Assembly (NCBI RefSeq): GCF_028009165.1
Contig: NC_079243.1
Span: 1,798,001 to 1,862,000, forward strand
DNA: 64,000 nucleotides
Source of the DNA: Akanthomyces muscarius
Taxonomy: Eukaryota; Ascomycota; Sordariomycetes; Hypocreales; Cordycipitaceae
Direction: 5' to 3'
Below are positions 33,347-47,006 of the stretch, one piece after another. Position 1 is the stretch's first letter, and every line of letters begins with the position of its first letter. A model generated the notes under the pieces. It worked only from the letters and a program-made list of their open reading frames with translations, did not search any database and was not told the DNA's origin. Made by a program: the position numbers and the translations under genes.

Positions 33347-36300
33347 CTAACATTCCTCTTCCGCAGACTCAGAATCAGAGTCTCTGTTGAGATTTACCGT
33401 AGCCCCTCTGTCCAGCCGAACGAGGTCATCAGAGTCTGCCATGGCTGACGCCCTATGCGCAATTGTCAAGACAGTACATCCCGCAAAGTTTTCCTTCATC
33501 ACTCTGTTGACAATCTTCTCAGTATGCGCGTCAACACTACTTGTACCCTCATCTACTAACACCAGTCGACTCCCAGTCTCCTGCTGCCGTAGGATGGCTC
33601 GGGCGATACACAGGAGTTGCATCTGGCCTTTCGAGTAGCCAATGCCATCTAGCATAGCGTCAAGTCCCCCCTTTTTAGCAAGCGGTGTCCATATTTGAAG
33701 GCTCTTCAGTAGCTTCTCAAGGCCCAGATCCCGCTTTTTGTCTTTCTCGTCCATTTTCGAAGACGAATCGTTCATCGTAAATGGCAGTAGATTGGTTCGA
33801 ATGGTGGCATCAAATTGTACCTGGTCCTGGGAAATTGAAACGATGCGTGATCGCAAATCGTCCACGGAGATGGACGCGATGTTGATACCGTCAATCTCAA
33901 TTTCGCCCTCATAAGCGATAAATCCCAGCATGGTTAGGAACAGAGAACTTTTACCGCTCCCACTGCGGCCCATAATGCCGATTCGCTGAGCCGGCGAGAT
34001 TAATAAAGACACATTCCGAAGTGCAGGCTGAGAATCGTCAATCTCGGGTGTATAATTGGCAGAAACATTCCTCATTTTGACCTGACCTTTCGACGGCCAA
34101 TCTCTAGGCAATCCCTCACCGGTCTGCCGTGCTTCTTGCGGCGTCCGCTCTTGAAAAAGGGACAGCCTTGCCAATGCCCCAGAAGATGTTTCGAGCTCCG
34201 TCCAGGCCACCATCGTATTTTGGAGGGCAATATTCAAGTAGATCAGTCCCATAAAGGAGAGACCAATAGCAGGCGAGGAGGAGCTCTGGTCTATAAACAA
34301 AGCCAGTGCCACAAGTAACGTACCGAGAGCAGCGGCTAAAAGACCAAGAACCATGCCCAGCCATTGTTGAGCAGCCAAGAAGACATAAAAAGGCTTTTGA
34401 GACTCTTCCAGGAGTAAAATTCCACGTTCAATATTTTGGTCTTGCCAGTGAAAGGCTTGAATATGTGTCAGACCAGCAGCTGTTTCCTCAAAGTATGTAT
34501 GCAGTGGCGCCTTTGCCTCAAGATCCAGAAGGCGTATCTGCCGCGACGTGCGTAGGTAGTATCGTTGGATGAAAAATAAGGCGATCAAAATAGCAGGGAG
34601 GGTGCCAGCCAGGTAAGTTGCGCCGGCGAGAATAATACCAATCTGGATGATCGCATTGGTGCCACAATGAATAGTTCTGAGAACTGCCGCAGGGAGATTC
34701 CTCGACAATAAGGTCATGTCTTGGCTGTATTGATTCAACAGTACTCCCGTTTTTGTTGTACTCAAGAACCTGAGTGTTGACCCCATAGTGCTATCTACAA
34801 GCCGTTGGTGCAGCTGGCTCGACGCACGGGGAGATAGCTCTGCGTATAAGAACCAGTATACTAAGCAGCCGGTAGCACATGTAGCGGCCACAACACTGGC
34901 ATAGCCAATGAAGAGCTCAGACTTGTCGGGGTTGGTTTCAATCCATATTCGAAGATAGATTTCGGGAACAACTTCTCCGGCAGCAAATAGAGAGGTAAAA
35001 ATAGTGTATAGACCCATTTTAACCCAACCGATAGGCTGAATGAACAGACTATAGAGACGTATGTCGCCTCGCTGGCGGAGTGCGGCGTTGCTGAATGCCA
35101 CAACAGCGGCATTTTCTTCCAAAGATGTGCGGAGTGCGCGCTGTTCCCTTCGTTCTTCTCTGACAGCAACATTGCGGCTGAGTGTGGCCATGGTACTTCC
35201 GAGTCTCCCCCGATATTTATCAATATCACGTTTTTCTTTCAGAACAGTGCAGCTGGCTCCCTCCAGGACAAGCAGCTGGTCAACCAGAGCCAAGCAGCCT
35301 GGCAGATGGGTGACGATCAAGACACTGCATCCAGCCTGCGGGAAAATACCATCACGTCCAACCAGATGGTGGAGGATGTGAATGGCAGTGTCATGATCAA
35401 GAGAACTGAAGGCATCGTCGAGGATCGTGATCCGATACTCTGCATAAGCAGATCGCGCAATTCCGACACGCTGTCGTTGACCGCCACTCAGATTTGACCC
35501 ATTTGTGCCAACAACGTATTCTACGCCACCAGGTAGCCACTCTAGATCTTCTTCAAGAAAACATGCTCTGATGACCCTCGTAAACCTCGCTTGGTTAAAC
35601 TCTAGGTCTCCGATGATGTTTGCGCGAATTGTGGTATCCCGTAGCCAGACATTTTCGCCACAGTATCCAATCTCATCAGTTTTGACATATATTGAGCCGC
35701 CCAAAACTTCACTTTGGCCCAGTATTCCTTGTACGATGGTAGACTTGCCACCACCTGTAAGGCCAACGAGACCTGTAGTGGAACTTGGCGCCATGTCAAA
35801 ATTAATTTGGCGCAACAACGGCTCTTTCATTCCAAGCGGGGCAATATCAGTCTGTCGAAATTGGACCACGCTCGAAGCAAGGCTAGCTTCTGGGCCTTTG
35901 GTGCTAGATGAGGCCGGTGTTGCGACGGTTTCTGACCTTGGGTCTCTCTTCTCCGGGAGGCACAAGAACTTCTGGATGCGAGAGAAGCATGCCAGCATGT
36001 TCCCCCATCTTGAGAACGTTTCCAACACGGCTAGGAGAGGTCTTTGGATGATCGACACAACTGTTAAAATAGGAAAGACTTCTGCGGCGGACATTTGACC
36101 ACGGAAGGAGGGCCCAAATAAGGCTGCTGCAATGACGACCACAGGTGTCATCAGATCACCAACTAGAATGGGCCCCATACCCAGGGCTTGAAAACGTCGA
36201 AAACTTCTTGAAATAGTGATCTCCTGGTCTCGAAGATATTGTAGAAAGGTGCCGACCGTGGGTCCCAGGCCGAGCATCTTGATGGCTGTTATTTGCGGCA

Positions 36301-37695
36301 GAATCTTGGCCGTTTTCGCAACCCGGATCTCGATACCTTTATTCCACTCAGAGAGTCTTGTTGCCATTCGCCGCGAGATAAAGTATGCCATAACGGTACT
36401 GATAACAAGAGGACCAAATACTGAAAAAGCGGAGATACCGATGAATTGCGATAGCAGGTACATACCAAGTACTATCTCCAGGATGCCGATGGGTATTTGT
36501 AGGCATTGTGGTATACCAGTAGTGATTCCATCAACATCAGCGCTCATGAGTGTGACAGCTGCTGAGCGCTTCGCCTCCGCCTCTGTAATCGTATGCTCTT
36601 TGTGTATAATGAGTGCGACAAGGCCGCCACGCAAACGGGTGACAAAGCGATTCATTAAATGTGCATGGGTGGTATGTGACAGTGCAATCCCGACGAACAT
36701 ACAGGTGGCAGCTGCTTGCACGCCGCCACGTTCCTTCATGTCATTTTGTCCTTCAGTGGGCTTATCCACTAGGTCGATTACACGACGTAGGACAAATGGC
36801 TGTGAGAAGTTGAATGCGGTGACAACAAGTCTAGAGAAAACCAGTCCGGCGACGCAGCCTTTCCAAGCCTTGAAGGACGCTTTGAGCAGCTCGTTTGAGG
36901 ATGGATTTGTCCGACGAGGCCGCCAGTATGGCTCCAATTTGCGATACAGCACTTCTGAAGAAAGTTCGGGATCTAGTCGACTCAAGTGGCGCATTAGGAG
37001 TTCTGTCCGGAACCCAGTGGCGAAGATGGGTTTCAAGAAGAGAAAGAGTACTCTACTGATGAAGCCGCTGGTTGTCTCCAGGCCACTGTTTTGACGTAAA
37101 GCATCATCAATAAGAAGTGACCTTTTTGATAATTCTTGTAGAGCGAGAAGCAAAAGCCTCATTCCAGCAGTCACTTCCGCCATGTCACCGAGCAAGATCA
37201 ATCCTGGGCGCAAGAAAAAGGACCGACCCTTGACTATTTCGAAGGCGATACTAAGAAGCAGGTAGATGGCAGTAAATGCAGAAGAGCGAATCGAGTGTCT
37301 ATGCTCCAGATAAACGATGCCTGCCAAGCATGCGGCAGCGACTAAATCGACCGACGCGGCAGGGATTGCTGTTTTTGTGCGGTGGTGTGTTGCGATAGCC
37401 CAAAAGATCAGCGTAGCCATCTGCGAAGCAAAAATGACGCCGGTCGCGGCCTAAGCCACACATTAATGAAGTGCTGTGAGTGGGTAACAAAAGAGATGCT
37501 TACAAGCTTTGCCCACAGCAGCATGCCATTACGAGCGCAGACAGGTTGTTGGCAGTAATGGCGAAACAAGAATAGAAAAAGAGCAACCGCAGCAGATGAG
37601 AAAGCGATGCTGAAAATAATCTCCTCAAATTTCAAGGTCAGGTCAAAGATCGACCCGATCGGGGGCCAGAAGGCTTCATCGGTGGAGGTGGCCAT
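33347..37695 (-). CDS. ABCC (MRP-type) full ABC transporter
   Basis: Two exons (37695-37504 and 37450-33347, 53-bp intron) give 1431 aa. An N-terminal membrane region (TMD0-like, about residues 1-160) precedes TMD1. NBD1 has Walker A GLTGGGKST, the signature LSGGQRQRVG and Walker B ITILDDAFSSLD. TMD2 follows, then NBD2 with Walker A GRSGSGKSS, a signature reading SKGQMQ in place of SGGQ, Walker B RLVLVDEGTSSVD and the H-loop AHRAS. This layout is that of multidrug-resistance-associated proteins, which export conjugates and metabolites across the plasma or vacuolar membrane. The gene is transcribed divergently from a paralogue with exactly the same coding length. No toxin or metabolite cluster surrounds the pair. 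Confidence 0.93.
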
Positions 37696-38782
37696 GGCAG
37701 TGACGCGATAGAGGGGAGGCCCGGAGGTGCGGGGACATCTAACTAAAGAAAGATGGTAGGGAAAACGACAATAGACGACCCTGGAGTCTTATGCGGCAAT
37801 AAAACCAGTTGCTGGACCTCTTTGTCAGCTCCAATATGCGATCATATAAAGTATGAAAGGTAGAAACGTCGAACAACCAAGGCGGGGGAATTGGCTGCTC
37901 CCAGTTTTATGTGTCAGTAGTTAGTTGCTGGTGAAATAGTTGGCAGGTCATTGTTACATTAGTTCCACCACAGTGATCTCGTCAGTAGCTTCGGCGACGG
38001 GCTGGGCAGCCACAGCCTTGTTGGTAAGCTGATCCCACTACGAAGGGAGCCTGGCAGCCACCATATATACTGCTCATCTCCGTTTTCCTGCATACTAACT
38101 CAACGACCAATATTTAATTCATGCACCATCGCCAGCTCTTGCTTCTCTCCGAGTGTTATCGAGCTCGGTGTCGCCGAATTCAGAGGGTAGGACGAGCGCA
38201 CGACACTCTGGCCTGGTCCGTTTGACTTTTAGGGATGCGAACTGATGGCCAGTTAGTGCAAACGCCGAGCGATAGTTGGCTCTATGACTCTAGTCGGGCC
38301 CGCGGCCAGGATTATAGTGATGGCGCTGTAGTCATGCGAGGCGGAACTCTGTGTCGTTGTAATGGAGCCCCGATGCCACCAATTTCGCGCTGCAGCTTCC
38401 CCTCCCGGACTAGCTGGCACACTGCGCGGAAAACAGGCTGAGGAGAGGCCAAATAGCTTAGTAAATGCACATTGGCATGCGCCAGAGCCACCCATCCGCA
38501 GAACCAACCACACTCAGCTCCACCCCTCAGCGTTGCATCGTTGTGATAGCGCCACTAACGAGTCTAATAAGCTGCATCTTCCTTGTTGCGTTGCAGGTTC
38601 CCCTCAGCCTGGTCAGCGGCGCCTCACCCGGCTCCCCGTCCATGACCTTTTCCGCTGGACCAACTATTTCTTGGCTTTCTTTCCCCCCTCTCTCCCTCTT
38701 GTAGCCCATCCTCTTCTCGTCAAATACGCGCCCGTGGACACAAACCTCGCGGCTCGTTACTGACCAGCTTTAACACGTCGCC
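37696..38782. promoter_or_regulatory. Shared divergent region between two ABCC genes
   Basis: The 1087-bp interval lies head-to-head between the two transporter start codons, so it must hold both promoters. It contains no gene of its own. AT-rich boxes such as CATATAAAG (about 37843) and CATATATACTG (about 38061) and a CT-rich stretch shortly before 38783 are visible. Co-regulation is an inference from geometry. Confidence 0.6.
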
Positions 38783-41700
38783 ATGGACGACTCTTTTGGC
38801 CCGCGCCTGTTGGGCCACTTTGACTTTACGCTGCTCTTTGAAGATACAATGTTTCACATGGCGCCATCTGCCGTTTTGATCTTTACCCTGCCATATTACA
38901 TTCACAAAATTGTTACTTGCCGGCCCCTGGTACGGTCAGGCTGGCTTCTGGGGGCAAAGGTCGCCGTAGCCGTGGCCGCCGTTGCGGTCCAGCTCGCGAT
39001 TGTGGTGTACTGGTACCAGTCCCCCTTGAATTCTAAGCTGGCGCAAGCAGCTTCGATCCTTACCCTCCTCAGCTCCGTCGGCGTTGTGGCCATGGCTTAC
39101 GCCTCGCACGTCTATTTTCTTCAGCCTATCTTGTTCCTTTCTGCCTTTCTGAGCATCACGCTTGTATTCGATCTCATCACCATTTACACCTACCTTCACA
39201 GAACGGGCCTGGACACCCTTGCGCGTCTGACATGTGTCCTGCCAGCGGTCAAGTTTCTCTTGGTCATTTTGGAGGAAATCTCGAAGCGATCGCTCATCAT
39301 TGCCGAAAATTGAGACCAGCTTGGCAGCGAGATCACGGCGGGCTTCTGGAGTAGATCTACATTCTTGTGGATCAACCCGCTCTTGCTCTTCGGCTTTCGT
39401 CACATTATTGACAACGACACCCTCCCGGACATCGGCCACCAATTTGGCTCCAATATGCTCTACCGCAATTTTAAACTATGCTGGGATAAACAAGACCATA
39501 AAGCTAAGCGCGCACTATTCAAAGCCCTAATTTTTGCCGCGCCCTGGCCGTTCTTCTATGCCATCTTACCACGCCTGTTCCTGGTAGGGTTCAACTTCAG
39601 CCAGCCTTTTCTTTTACAAGATGTCGTCAATGTGGTTGCCGATCAGCCTACGCAGCCAGATAAAGGATCTAGGAATGATGAGGTGATTGGACTCATCTTG
39701 GCCACTGCGCTTGTGTTCAGTGGCAAAGCGGTAGGTAGTAACTGTCGTGGCTTGCTGCATCATCCCGTGCTAAATTCCCGGTCAAGGTGTCTAGAAACTG
39801 GTTCAGCCAAATCAGAACCCAAATTATGGTTTCCATAAGAGGCACTCTCGTGTCCGCCATATACCAAAAGTCCCTCCGTATCAGCGCCGCGGAGTCAGAA
39901 GAGTCGGCTGCAGTGACGCTGATGAGCACTGACGTCGAAGGCGTCGGCAGCCTCGTATCATTGTGCTATGATACTTGTGCAGTGGTTCTCGAGGTCGGCT
40001 TCGGCATCGGAGTCCTTACAATCTTCGTTGGCGCGGCGAGCATCTTTACTGGTGTTACTGCCTTGAGTACGTATATTCGTGTTAGCACACTGCGTGCTGG
40101 CGAGCTAATTGTGTTGTACAGTCGTAACGGTGGGCTCGAGGCAGCTGGCTAAACGAATGGGCGCTAACCGAAAAATATGGAATGAGCACATCGCTGACCG
40201 CGTTGCCGCTACTTCAAATATGCTGGCGCAGATAAAGGACATCAAAATGACTGGCTTGGCGCTGTCGATGGCAACGCATCTACATCATCTACGCGCTAAG
40301 GAAGTAGCAGTTTCTCTGAATGTCAGACGAATCAATTGCATTACTTTTGGTATTTGTAAGTTTATATCTCCATCCTACATCTAATACAGGTGATTGACTT
40401 CGCAAAGCCGCATTTGCCGAAACAATAACACCAGCGCTTGTTGTCGCTGCCACTCTGTTCTGGACCAGAGAAGCCCAAACAATGTCATCGGCGCGCTTTT
40501 ATACTATTCTTGCTGTCGTAAGTATGGTGTCTCAGCCTCTCGCTGCTTTCTTCGCAAACCTTCCCAATTGGGCTACTGGCTTTGCCTGCCTCGATCGCAT
40601 CCAGACATACCTTGCTCAAGACGAGGCAAGAGACCCCCGTCGAGTTACCGATTATTCTGCCTCTGTCCCAACCGACGCAACAGGTCTACGGAGAAGGGGT
40701 ACCAGGGCCACTGCGGTCTCATATACAGTACAGCTACGAGCCATCAATGTCGCTCTGGGCGCTTCTGACTCAGTTTTGAGTGACGCGACTATATCTATAA
40801 AGGCTGGCGAGGTCACTATGATCCACGGCTCTGTTGGCTGTGGCAAATCCACACTCCTTAAGGCAATGCTCGGTGAGATGGCTTTTAAGAGTGGCACTGC
40901 CGTGATTTCCTCGCCGTCAATCGCATTTGCAGGTCAGCGGCCTTGGCTGATAAACACGACCATCCGTCTCAACATTATCGGTCGCAAGTCCTACAATCGT
41001 ACGCTATATCAAAGGATTATCTTTGTTTGTGACCTGGCTTCGGATCTGGAGCGGCTACCCAACGGTGACCAAACCTTGGCTGGAAGTGAGGGCTGCAACC
41101 TCAGCGGCGGACAGAAGCAAAGGATTGTATGTGAAAGATGTCAGATCAGCTGTCATGAGGATTTCTGCTCTAATGCACGTTTTACTAGGCTCTTGCACGT
41201 GCTTTCTACATGGAAGCAGAGACTACTATACTCGATGACCCTTTTAGCTCTCTCGACCAGCAGACGGCAGTCTTAATTCGCATTAGACTTTTTACAGATG
41301 GTTTCGCGACCGAACGAGGCAAAACACTAGTCATGACGACTAGCACGAGTGAGTTCCATGTTACAATGATGCTTCTGACCTTGGTTTCTGACGTCCTATC
41401 CACAGAGCAGCATCTAGTCGATGCTGACAACGTGTTTCGTGTCACCGATGAGGGCCACGTGCAATATATATCGCCTGCTCAAATAGATGTTGAGCTCGAA
41501 GACTTAGTGCAGGCGTCTCGGTCACAAGCACGGCCACTGATAGATCGCGGTGAATCCGCGGCAGAATCGTTTAAGCCGCTACCTCTTGTTCAGTCCAGCA
41601 CAGATGAAGATTCCCACGACATGAACAAGGCCAAGGTCCATAATAGTTTCTCGCTCTATGCATACTATTTTCGACCCGCTGGCATTTTCGTAGTAGCTGT

Positions 41701-43657
41701 CTGGCTTGCACTGACGATTTTTGCCTCCATCTCCGAAAGGCTCCCCAGTAAGTCGTTCCCCGCTGGTGGGTAGGCTATATACTAAACTAGGCAGACATTT
41801 TCGCCCGCATCTGGCTTGATGCTTATGCCGGAGATCATAGATACTATGCTGGTTACGCAGTATTTTGTGTTCTTTACCCGATCATGAACTCCCTCTCTGC
41901 AATGTAAGTATCCAGAATCGCTTGCTTCATCTACCGCGATTGTGCTCATCGCGCATGCAGGTTCTTCTTTTACTTCATCATTGAGAAAGTTGCAAATAAA
42001 CTTCATGAAAATTTAGTCAATGCCACTTTCAGGGCGACTTTTGAATTCTTGAGCAATGAAGACGCTAGCTCCATTCTGAATCGGTTCAGCCAAGACACGT
42101 CGATGGTCACAATGGTGATTCCCGGTCGGGTGCTGCCAACCGTGTTCCGTGAGTATCAGATACCAACCCAGAATTTATCGGTTGTTAACGCGTTTGCTCG
42201 AATAGGCGCCGTTTCAATTTTTGTTGACATTGGCATCATCAGCGCCGGTGCGACCTACGCGGCCCCAGTAATTCCATTGTTCCTGCTTCATATTTTGGCC
42301 GTGCAGCAATACTACCTACGCACCTCACGCCAGCTACGCCTGTTGGAGCATGACACTGCAAAGGCCCTAGTTCGGCAATTCACTGAGACGGCTGCTGGCA
42401 TCGAACATATTCGTGCCTTTCGCTGGCAAGAAGAGGTAATCCAGGACTTCTATTCCACCCTCGATCTCACGCAGCGGCCGCTTTACTTTTTGTACAGTAT
42501 TCAACAATGGCTAGAAGGTGTTTTGGACTTTTCGAGCGCTGTTGCTGCTGTACTTGTTGTCGCATTTGCACTCAAGTTCCCCAGCTCTGCATCGGCCAAC
42601 TCGATGGGCCTGGCGCTGCTCAGTCTTATTGGATTCAGCGACACAATATCAGACTGGGTCCAGTCGTCTGTGGCCATGGAAACTGCCTTTGGTGCAGTGT
42701 CTCGTATAAAATCGTACTGCTCCGAAACACCTGTTGAGAAATATCAAGACAGCGAAGGTCCAATTCCGTCCGATTGGCCCTCACGCGGCCAAATTGAGCT
42801 GAAGAATGTATCTGCTCGCTATCGGTAAGCCATAATCTCCATATATCAGATCAAAGAAACGTACGTACATACTGAACGGGTGTTGATCTCTCAGGTCGGC
42901 TGCGTCGTCGGAAGGGTCCCAGATTAAGGACGCAACTGTTGTTGTACGCCCCGGCGAAACGCTCGGAATAGTAGGCCGAACTGGAGGGTAAGACTGCGAT
43001 ACTAGCAACGAGCTAGCTCCGTATATGTCCCTCTGCTAACATTAATTTTGTAGTGGCAAAACAACTGTGTTGTTGAGTGTCCTGAATCTGTTGGAATACA
43101 AAGGCGAAATTAACATTGACGATCGGGAGATTCGTACAATTCCTCCTGATATATTACGGTCGCGGATCACTACAGTGACACAAGGAGGTATTTATCTGCG
43201 AGGCACCGTCAAGTTTAACCTCGACCCGTTCGGCCCTGCGCTGCGCCCATCGGGCTGCACTCTGACAGAGGAAATGCGGGAGGATGCGCTCCGCCGCGTC
43301 GGTCTGTGGCAGATTATCAAAGACCGTGGAGGCTTGACCGAGTCAATGAAGGACATGGGCTTCTCGCTTGGCCAGAGACAGCTCTTCCAACTGGCCCGCG
43401 CGATACTGCACCATGAAGTGACAAGATCTAAAGTTGTCCTGATGGACGAGGTGACGGCAGGTCTGGATGAAGGAACAGAAGAGAGAATAGCGGTAATTCT
43501 CGACGATGCTTTTAGAGGATGCGCCAGGGTCGTCATTTCTCATCGAATGCCGACTTTGGACAGCGCAGATGCCATCATGGTAATGCACCAGGGTCAAGCG
43601 CGGGTTGAACACAGGCCTGGCGACACGAATTGGGCTCAGTATTTTGAGCAAAAGTAG
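38783..43657 (+). pseudogene. ABCC (MRP-type) transporter with one in-frame stop
   Basis: Eleven exons (38783-39730, 39787-40066, 40122-40355, 40408-41126, 41189-41348, 41406-41747, 41795-41903, 41961-42148, 42206-42824, 42895-42987, 43054-43657) join to 4296 nt, the same as the neighbouring paralogue. All ten introns are 47-70 bp with GT..AG ends, and all joins keep frame. NBD1 has HGSVGCGKST, LSGGQKQRI and TILDDPFSSLD; NBD2 has GRTGGGKTT, a divergent signature SLGQRQ, VVLMDEVTAGLD and SHRMPT. The one defect is TGA at 39311-39313 in TMD0/linker sequence (SKRSLIIAEN, stop, DQLGSEITAGF), where the paralogue has LRQ. A single CGA-to-TGA change explains it. It is thus a very young pseudogene, a sequencing error, or a stop that is read through. 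Confidence 0.8.
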
Positions 43658-44737
43658 CTGGGACGTCTTCTTACATAATTTTGAGATGGTCTTGCTTTTT
43701 TTGAACACAGAAAGAATTAGTGACGCGTGAAAACCATTATCCGTACATGGTGCCTGGAAATGTCACTTCTACCTACATAACACTGTCAATTTCTAGTACT
43801 TCTTAGGTGAGGAAAAGGCGACAGCCAAGAGCCAGGAAAAGATAACAAGAAGCGATGGTAAGAGCGCTTTGAGGAGGAAATATAGAGAGAGAAAAAAAAC
43901 ACAATGAAGAACGATGCTGACGAAAATGTTGCTGCCACACTGCACTATAGGGTATCATCACTGTGGACGCTACTTGAAACAACCGAGAAGGGAGAGAAAC
44001 GGGGGGAATTGAAGAACGACGACAGGCCATAGTGAGCTTCTGAAAGTGGTTAGAGTGAAAGACAAGCAATAAGAAGCATTGGTACAATTTTATGTTCAAT
44101 TGACAAGTGACCGAGCCAGACCACTTACACCTGTATGGTGCTCAGTAGGTTGTGGTGGGCTTTAGTGAGCTTCAGTGGCTGCTACAGCCAATATCGGGCA
44201 ATGCAGCGCTGATCGGCGCTATCATAAAGAGCTAGGCGGTGAGACGTGGCACAATTCCGTCTGCCTACCCTGCACCGCCTTAGCATGCCAGCGCAATCTG
44301 GCACCCCATTTCGCCCACCAAGCGCCTGGGCTGGGAGCAGCAGCAGAGACACGCAGCTCATCAACTCGCATCCCCGCCGCAGCTCGCGTCTTCCCCACAG
44401 GCATCAACCTCGCGCCGTCCGACTCTCCGTGCCTCATCTTGGGCAATCGGCAACCCAGCTCGCCTGCGATCCTGGCCATCGGCCGATTTTTTTCATGGGC
44501 GCCGCGTCGCCGCGATCAATTGAACCATGGCTGATGTCTACAAGACCCGAGTATGATGCCCCCCAGCGCTGACTGCCTCCCTCGCTGCGCCCCGTTCGCG
44601 AACCCAACAGCACACCTTGAACGGCGACATCGGCTGCGCAGATCACAACGACTGAATATGGTGCTGCAATATCGACTGTATACTAACGCCGCTTATCCCC
44701 CGACGCAGAAATAATTACGCGATCTGCCGAGTCGAAC
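43658..44737. other. Intergenic region upstream of PAN3
   Basis: No recognisable gene. It carries the 3' region of the second ABCC locus and the PAN3 promoter; short frames on both strands have no domain. Confidence 0.55.
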
Positions 44738-47006
44738 ATGGCGGCCCCCCGATACCAATCTAGCGAGCTGCGGCGCCAGGTCGGTTCGCCGAGAGTGAAA
44801 ACCCGAGGTCAGTCGATGCATCATTTGGGGCGAATTGTGTGTAGGGAGAAGAACGAGAAAAATGGGAACGCAATCTGGAGAAGGAAGAGACTTGAAGAAA
44901 TGGGGAAGATGAGAGACCTTGGGAAGACAAGAACGACGAAACTACGAGGCAGGAACTACGCTGACATGGACCAGAAAACAAGGAAACCCTCTGCCGAAAC
45001 GTCTTGATATATGGCCATTGCCGCTACGAAGACCAAGGCTGCACCTTCTCACACGAGCAGAATAAAGGAAACAACCAAAACCAAAACCAACAAGACTCGT
45101 ACGCAATCATCATTACTTGCGCTGATGAGGCGACTAATCACGGACAGATCCAAAAAATCCTTCAATGTCGAGTCGCCCTCATTTACCCCAGCCAATCTTG
45201 GGCCTGCGGCGGCCGTCAAGAAGTCCTTCACCTCGCAGGCTGCCAATGCGCCGGCGTTTACCCCTCGCGGAATAGGTAGGTACAATTTGCTAGCCTGCAT
45301 CGACGGTTTGTTCTCTCGTGTTCTTTGCTAACAGGTGCAGCGGGCGCTGCAACGCCAGTCGAGGGGGATGCCGTCTTCAATCCCGCCGCCATTCGCGAGT
45401 TCACGCCGTCGTTTGACGCAAATGTTTCTGCCGTGAGTTAGAACGGATTGCCGCAACCCATCGCATTCATTAACAACGGCAGACAACTGCCAACGGAGGC
45501 CCTCCCGACGGCCCCGTGTCGTTTGACCCCTTCAATATGGGGGCTGTCGCTCAGGGCCTTCCAGCCGCACAGTTCAACCCATATGCAGAGAACCACGGAG
45601 GCTTGTCCGGAGCAGCGCAGCAGTTCTACCAAGGAGCAGGCGCATTCTCAGCGCCGCTACAGCCACTACAATATCATCTATATGCACCCGTTGGACCGCA
45701 TCGCGAAGATCTCATGCAGTACCACCGTGTCACACACGACTTTTTCATCCCCGAGAAGTTACGGGAAGATATGCAGCGCAAGTCGGAAGCGTCGCTTCAA
45801 GTCATGCCCAATTCCCAGCTGCCGCAGCTGGACAATTACCACTCGCTAGTTGCGCTCGATACGAGCCAGCGCAAAAATGTCAGCATATTCGGATACCCCA
45901 GCTGGGTTTACAAAGCGACGTCGTCCAAAACTGGCAACAATTACTGTCTGCGCCGCATCGAAGGCTTCAGGCTCACAAACGAGCACGCGATCAGATCGGT
46001 AAAGGAATGGAGACGGATCGACAATGCCAATGTCGTTACTATACACGACGCCTTCACTGCCAGAGCCTTTGGCGACAGCTCCCTCATATTTGTGCAGGAT
46101 TATCACCCCTTAGCCAAGTCGCTAGCAGAGCATCATCTGACCGCAAATCCTGTTCACGGACAGCGATTCCAGCCAAAGTCACCCATCTCCGAAGCCGTAC
46201 TATGGGGCTACATTTCACAGATTGCCAATGCACTCAAAGCTATCCATTCGAGCAATCTGGCTGCCAGGTGCATCGACGTCAGCAAGATTCTGGTGACGGG
46301 CAAAAACAGAATTCGTCTGAACGCCTGCTCCATTCTCGACGTTGTGCAGTTTGAAAACCGCCGCCCGCTCCCCGAATTACAACAAGACGATTTTGTGCAA
46401 TTTGGCCGCACCATGCTCTGCTTGGCTACTGGAACTCTACCAGCGCACCTTAATAATATCACATCATCTTTGGAGCAGATGAGCAGAACATATTCGGCAG
46501 AACTTCGCGACACCATCATTTGGCTTTTCACGCCTGCTCAAACACCGGCGCAAAAGACCATTGATGAGTTCATCCGAGGCGTTGCGGGCCATATTGTCAC
46601 CTCGCTAGACCAGAGCCAACACCAGGCGGACGAGCTCAACACGGAGCTGTACCGAGAGCTCGAAAATGGCCGTATTGCGCGCCTCTTGATGAAGCTCGGC
46701 GCTGTGAATGAGCGACAGGAGTTTGACGGCGACCGGGCATGGTCTGAAAACGGCGAGCGCTACATGCTAAAGCTCTTCCGTGATCACGTATTCCACCAGG
46801 TGGATAGTAACAACAATCCAGTGCTGGACGTGGGTCACATGCTGCGCAACCTCAACAAGCTGGATGCGGGCACGGACGAAAAGATTTGTCTGACAAGCCG
46901 GGATGAGCAGACGAGTTTCATTGTCAGCTACAAGGAGCTGAAGAAGCAGCTAGCAAGCGCCTTTAACGACTTGCAAAAGGGGAGCAAGCAAGCAAGGGGC
47001 ATCTAG
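44738..47006 (+). CDS. PAN3: PAN2-PAN3 deadenylase regulatory subunit
   Basis: Five exons (44738-44807, 44975-45098, 45148-45275, 45335-45432 and 45483-47006) give 647 aa; introns are 50-59 bp apart from the first (167 bp). Exon 2 encodes a CCCH zinc finger (CRNVLIYGHCRYEDQGC, then TFSH). Next comes the PAM2-like segment (KSFNVESPSFTPANLG) that binds poly(A)-binding protein, then a pseudokinase (FGYPSWVYKATSS, YCLRRIEGFRL, VVTIHDAFTARAF, SNLAARCIDVSKIL), a coiled coil, and the C-terminal knob that binds PAN2 (RLLMKLGAVNERQEFDGD, FRDHVFHQVD). PAN2-PAN3 performs the first trimming of poly(A) tails in the cytoplasm. The kinase core lacks normal catalytic residues, as in all PAN3. ATG 44738 gives the usual N-terminus (MAAPRYQSSELRRQVGSP). 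Confidence 0.95.

Noticed and set aside
45011..45331. Separate small gene between PAN3 exons
   Set aside because: Its latter part is PAN3 exon 3 in the correct frame; the first part is intron sequence.
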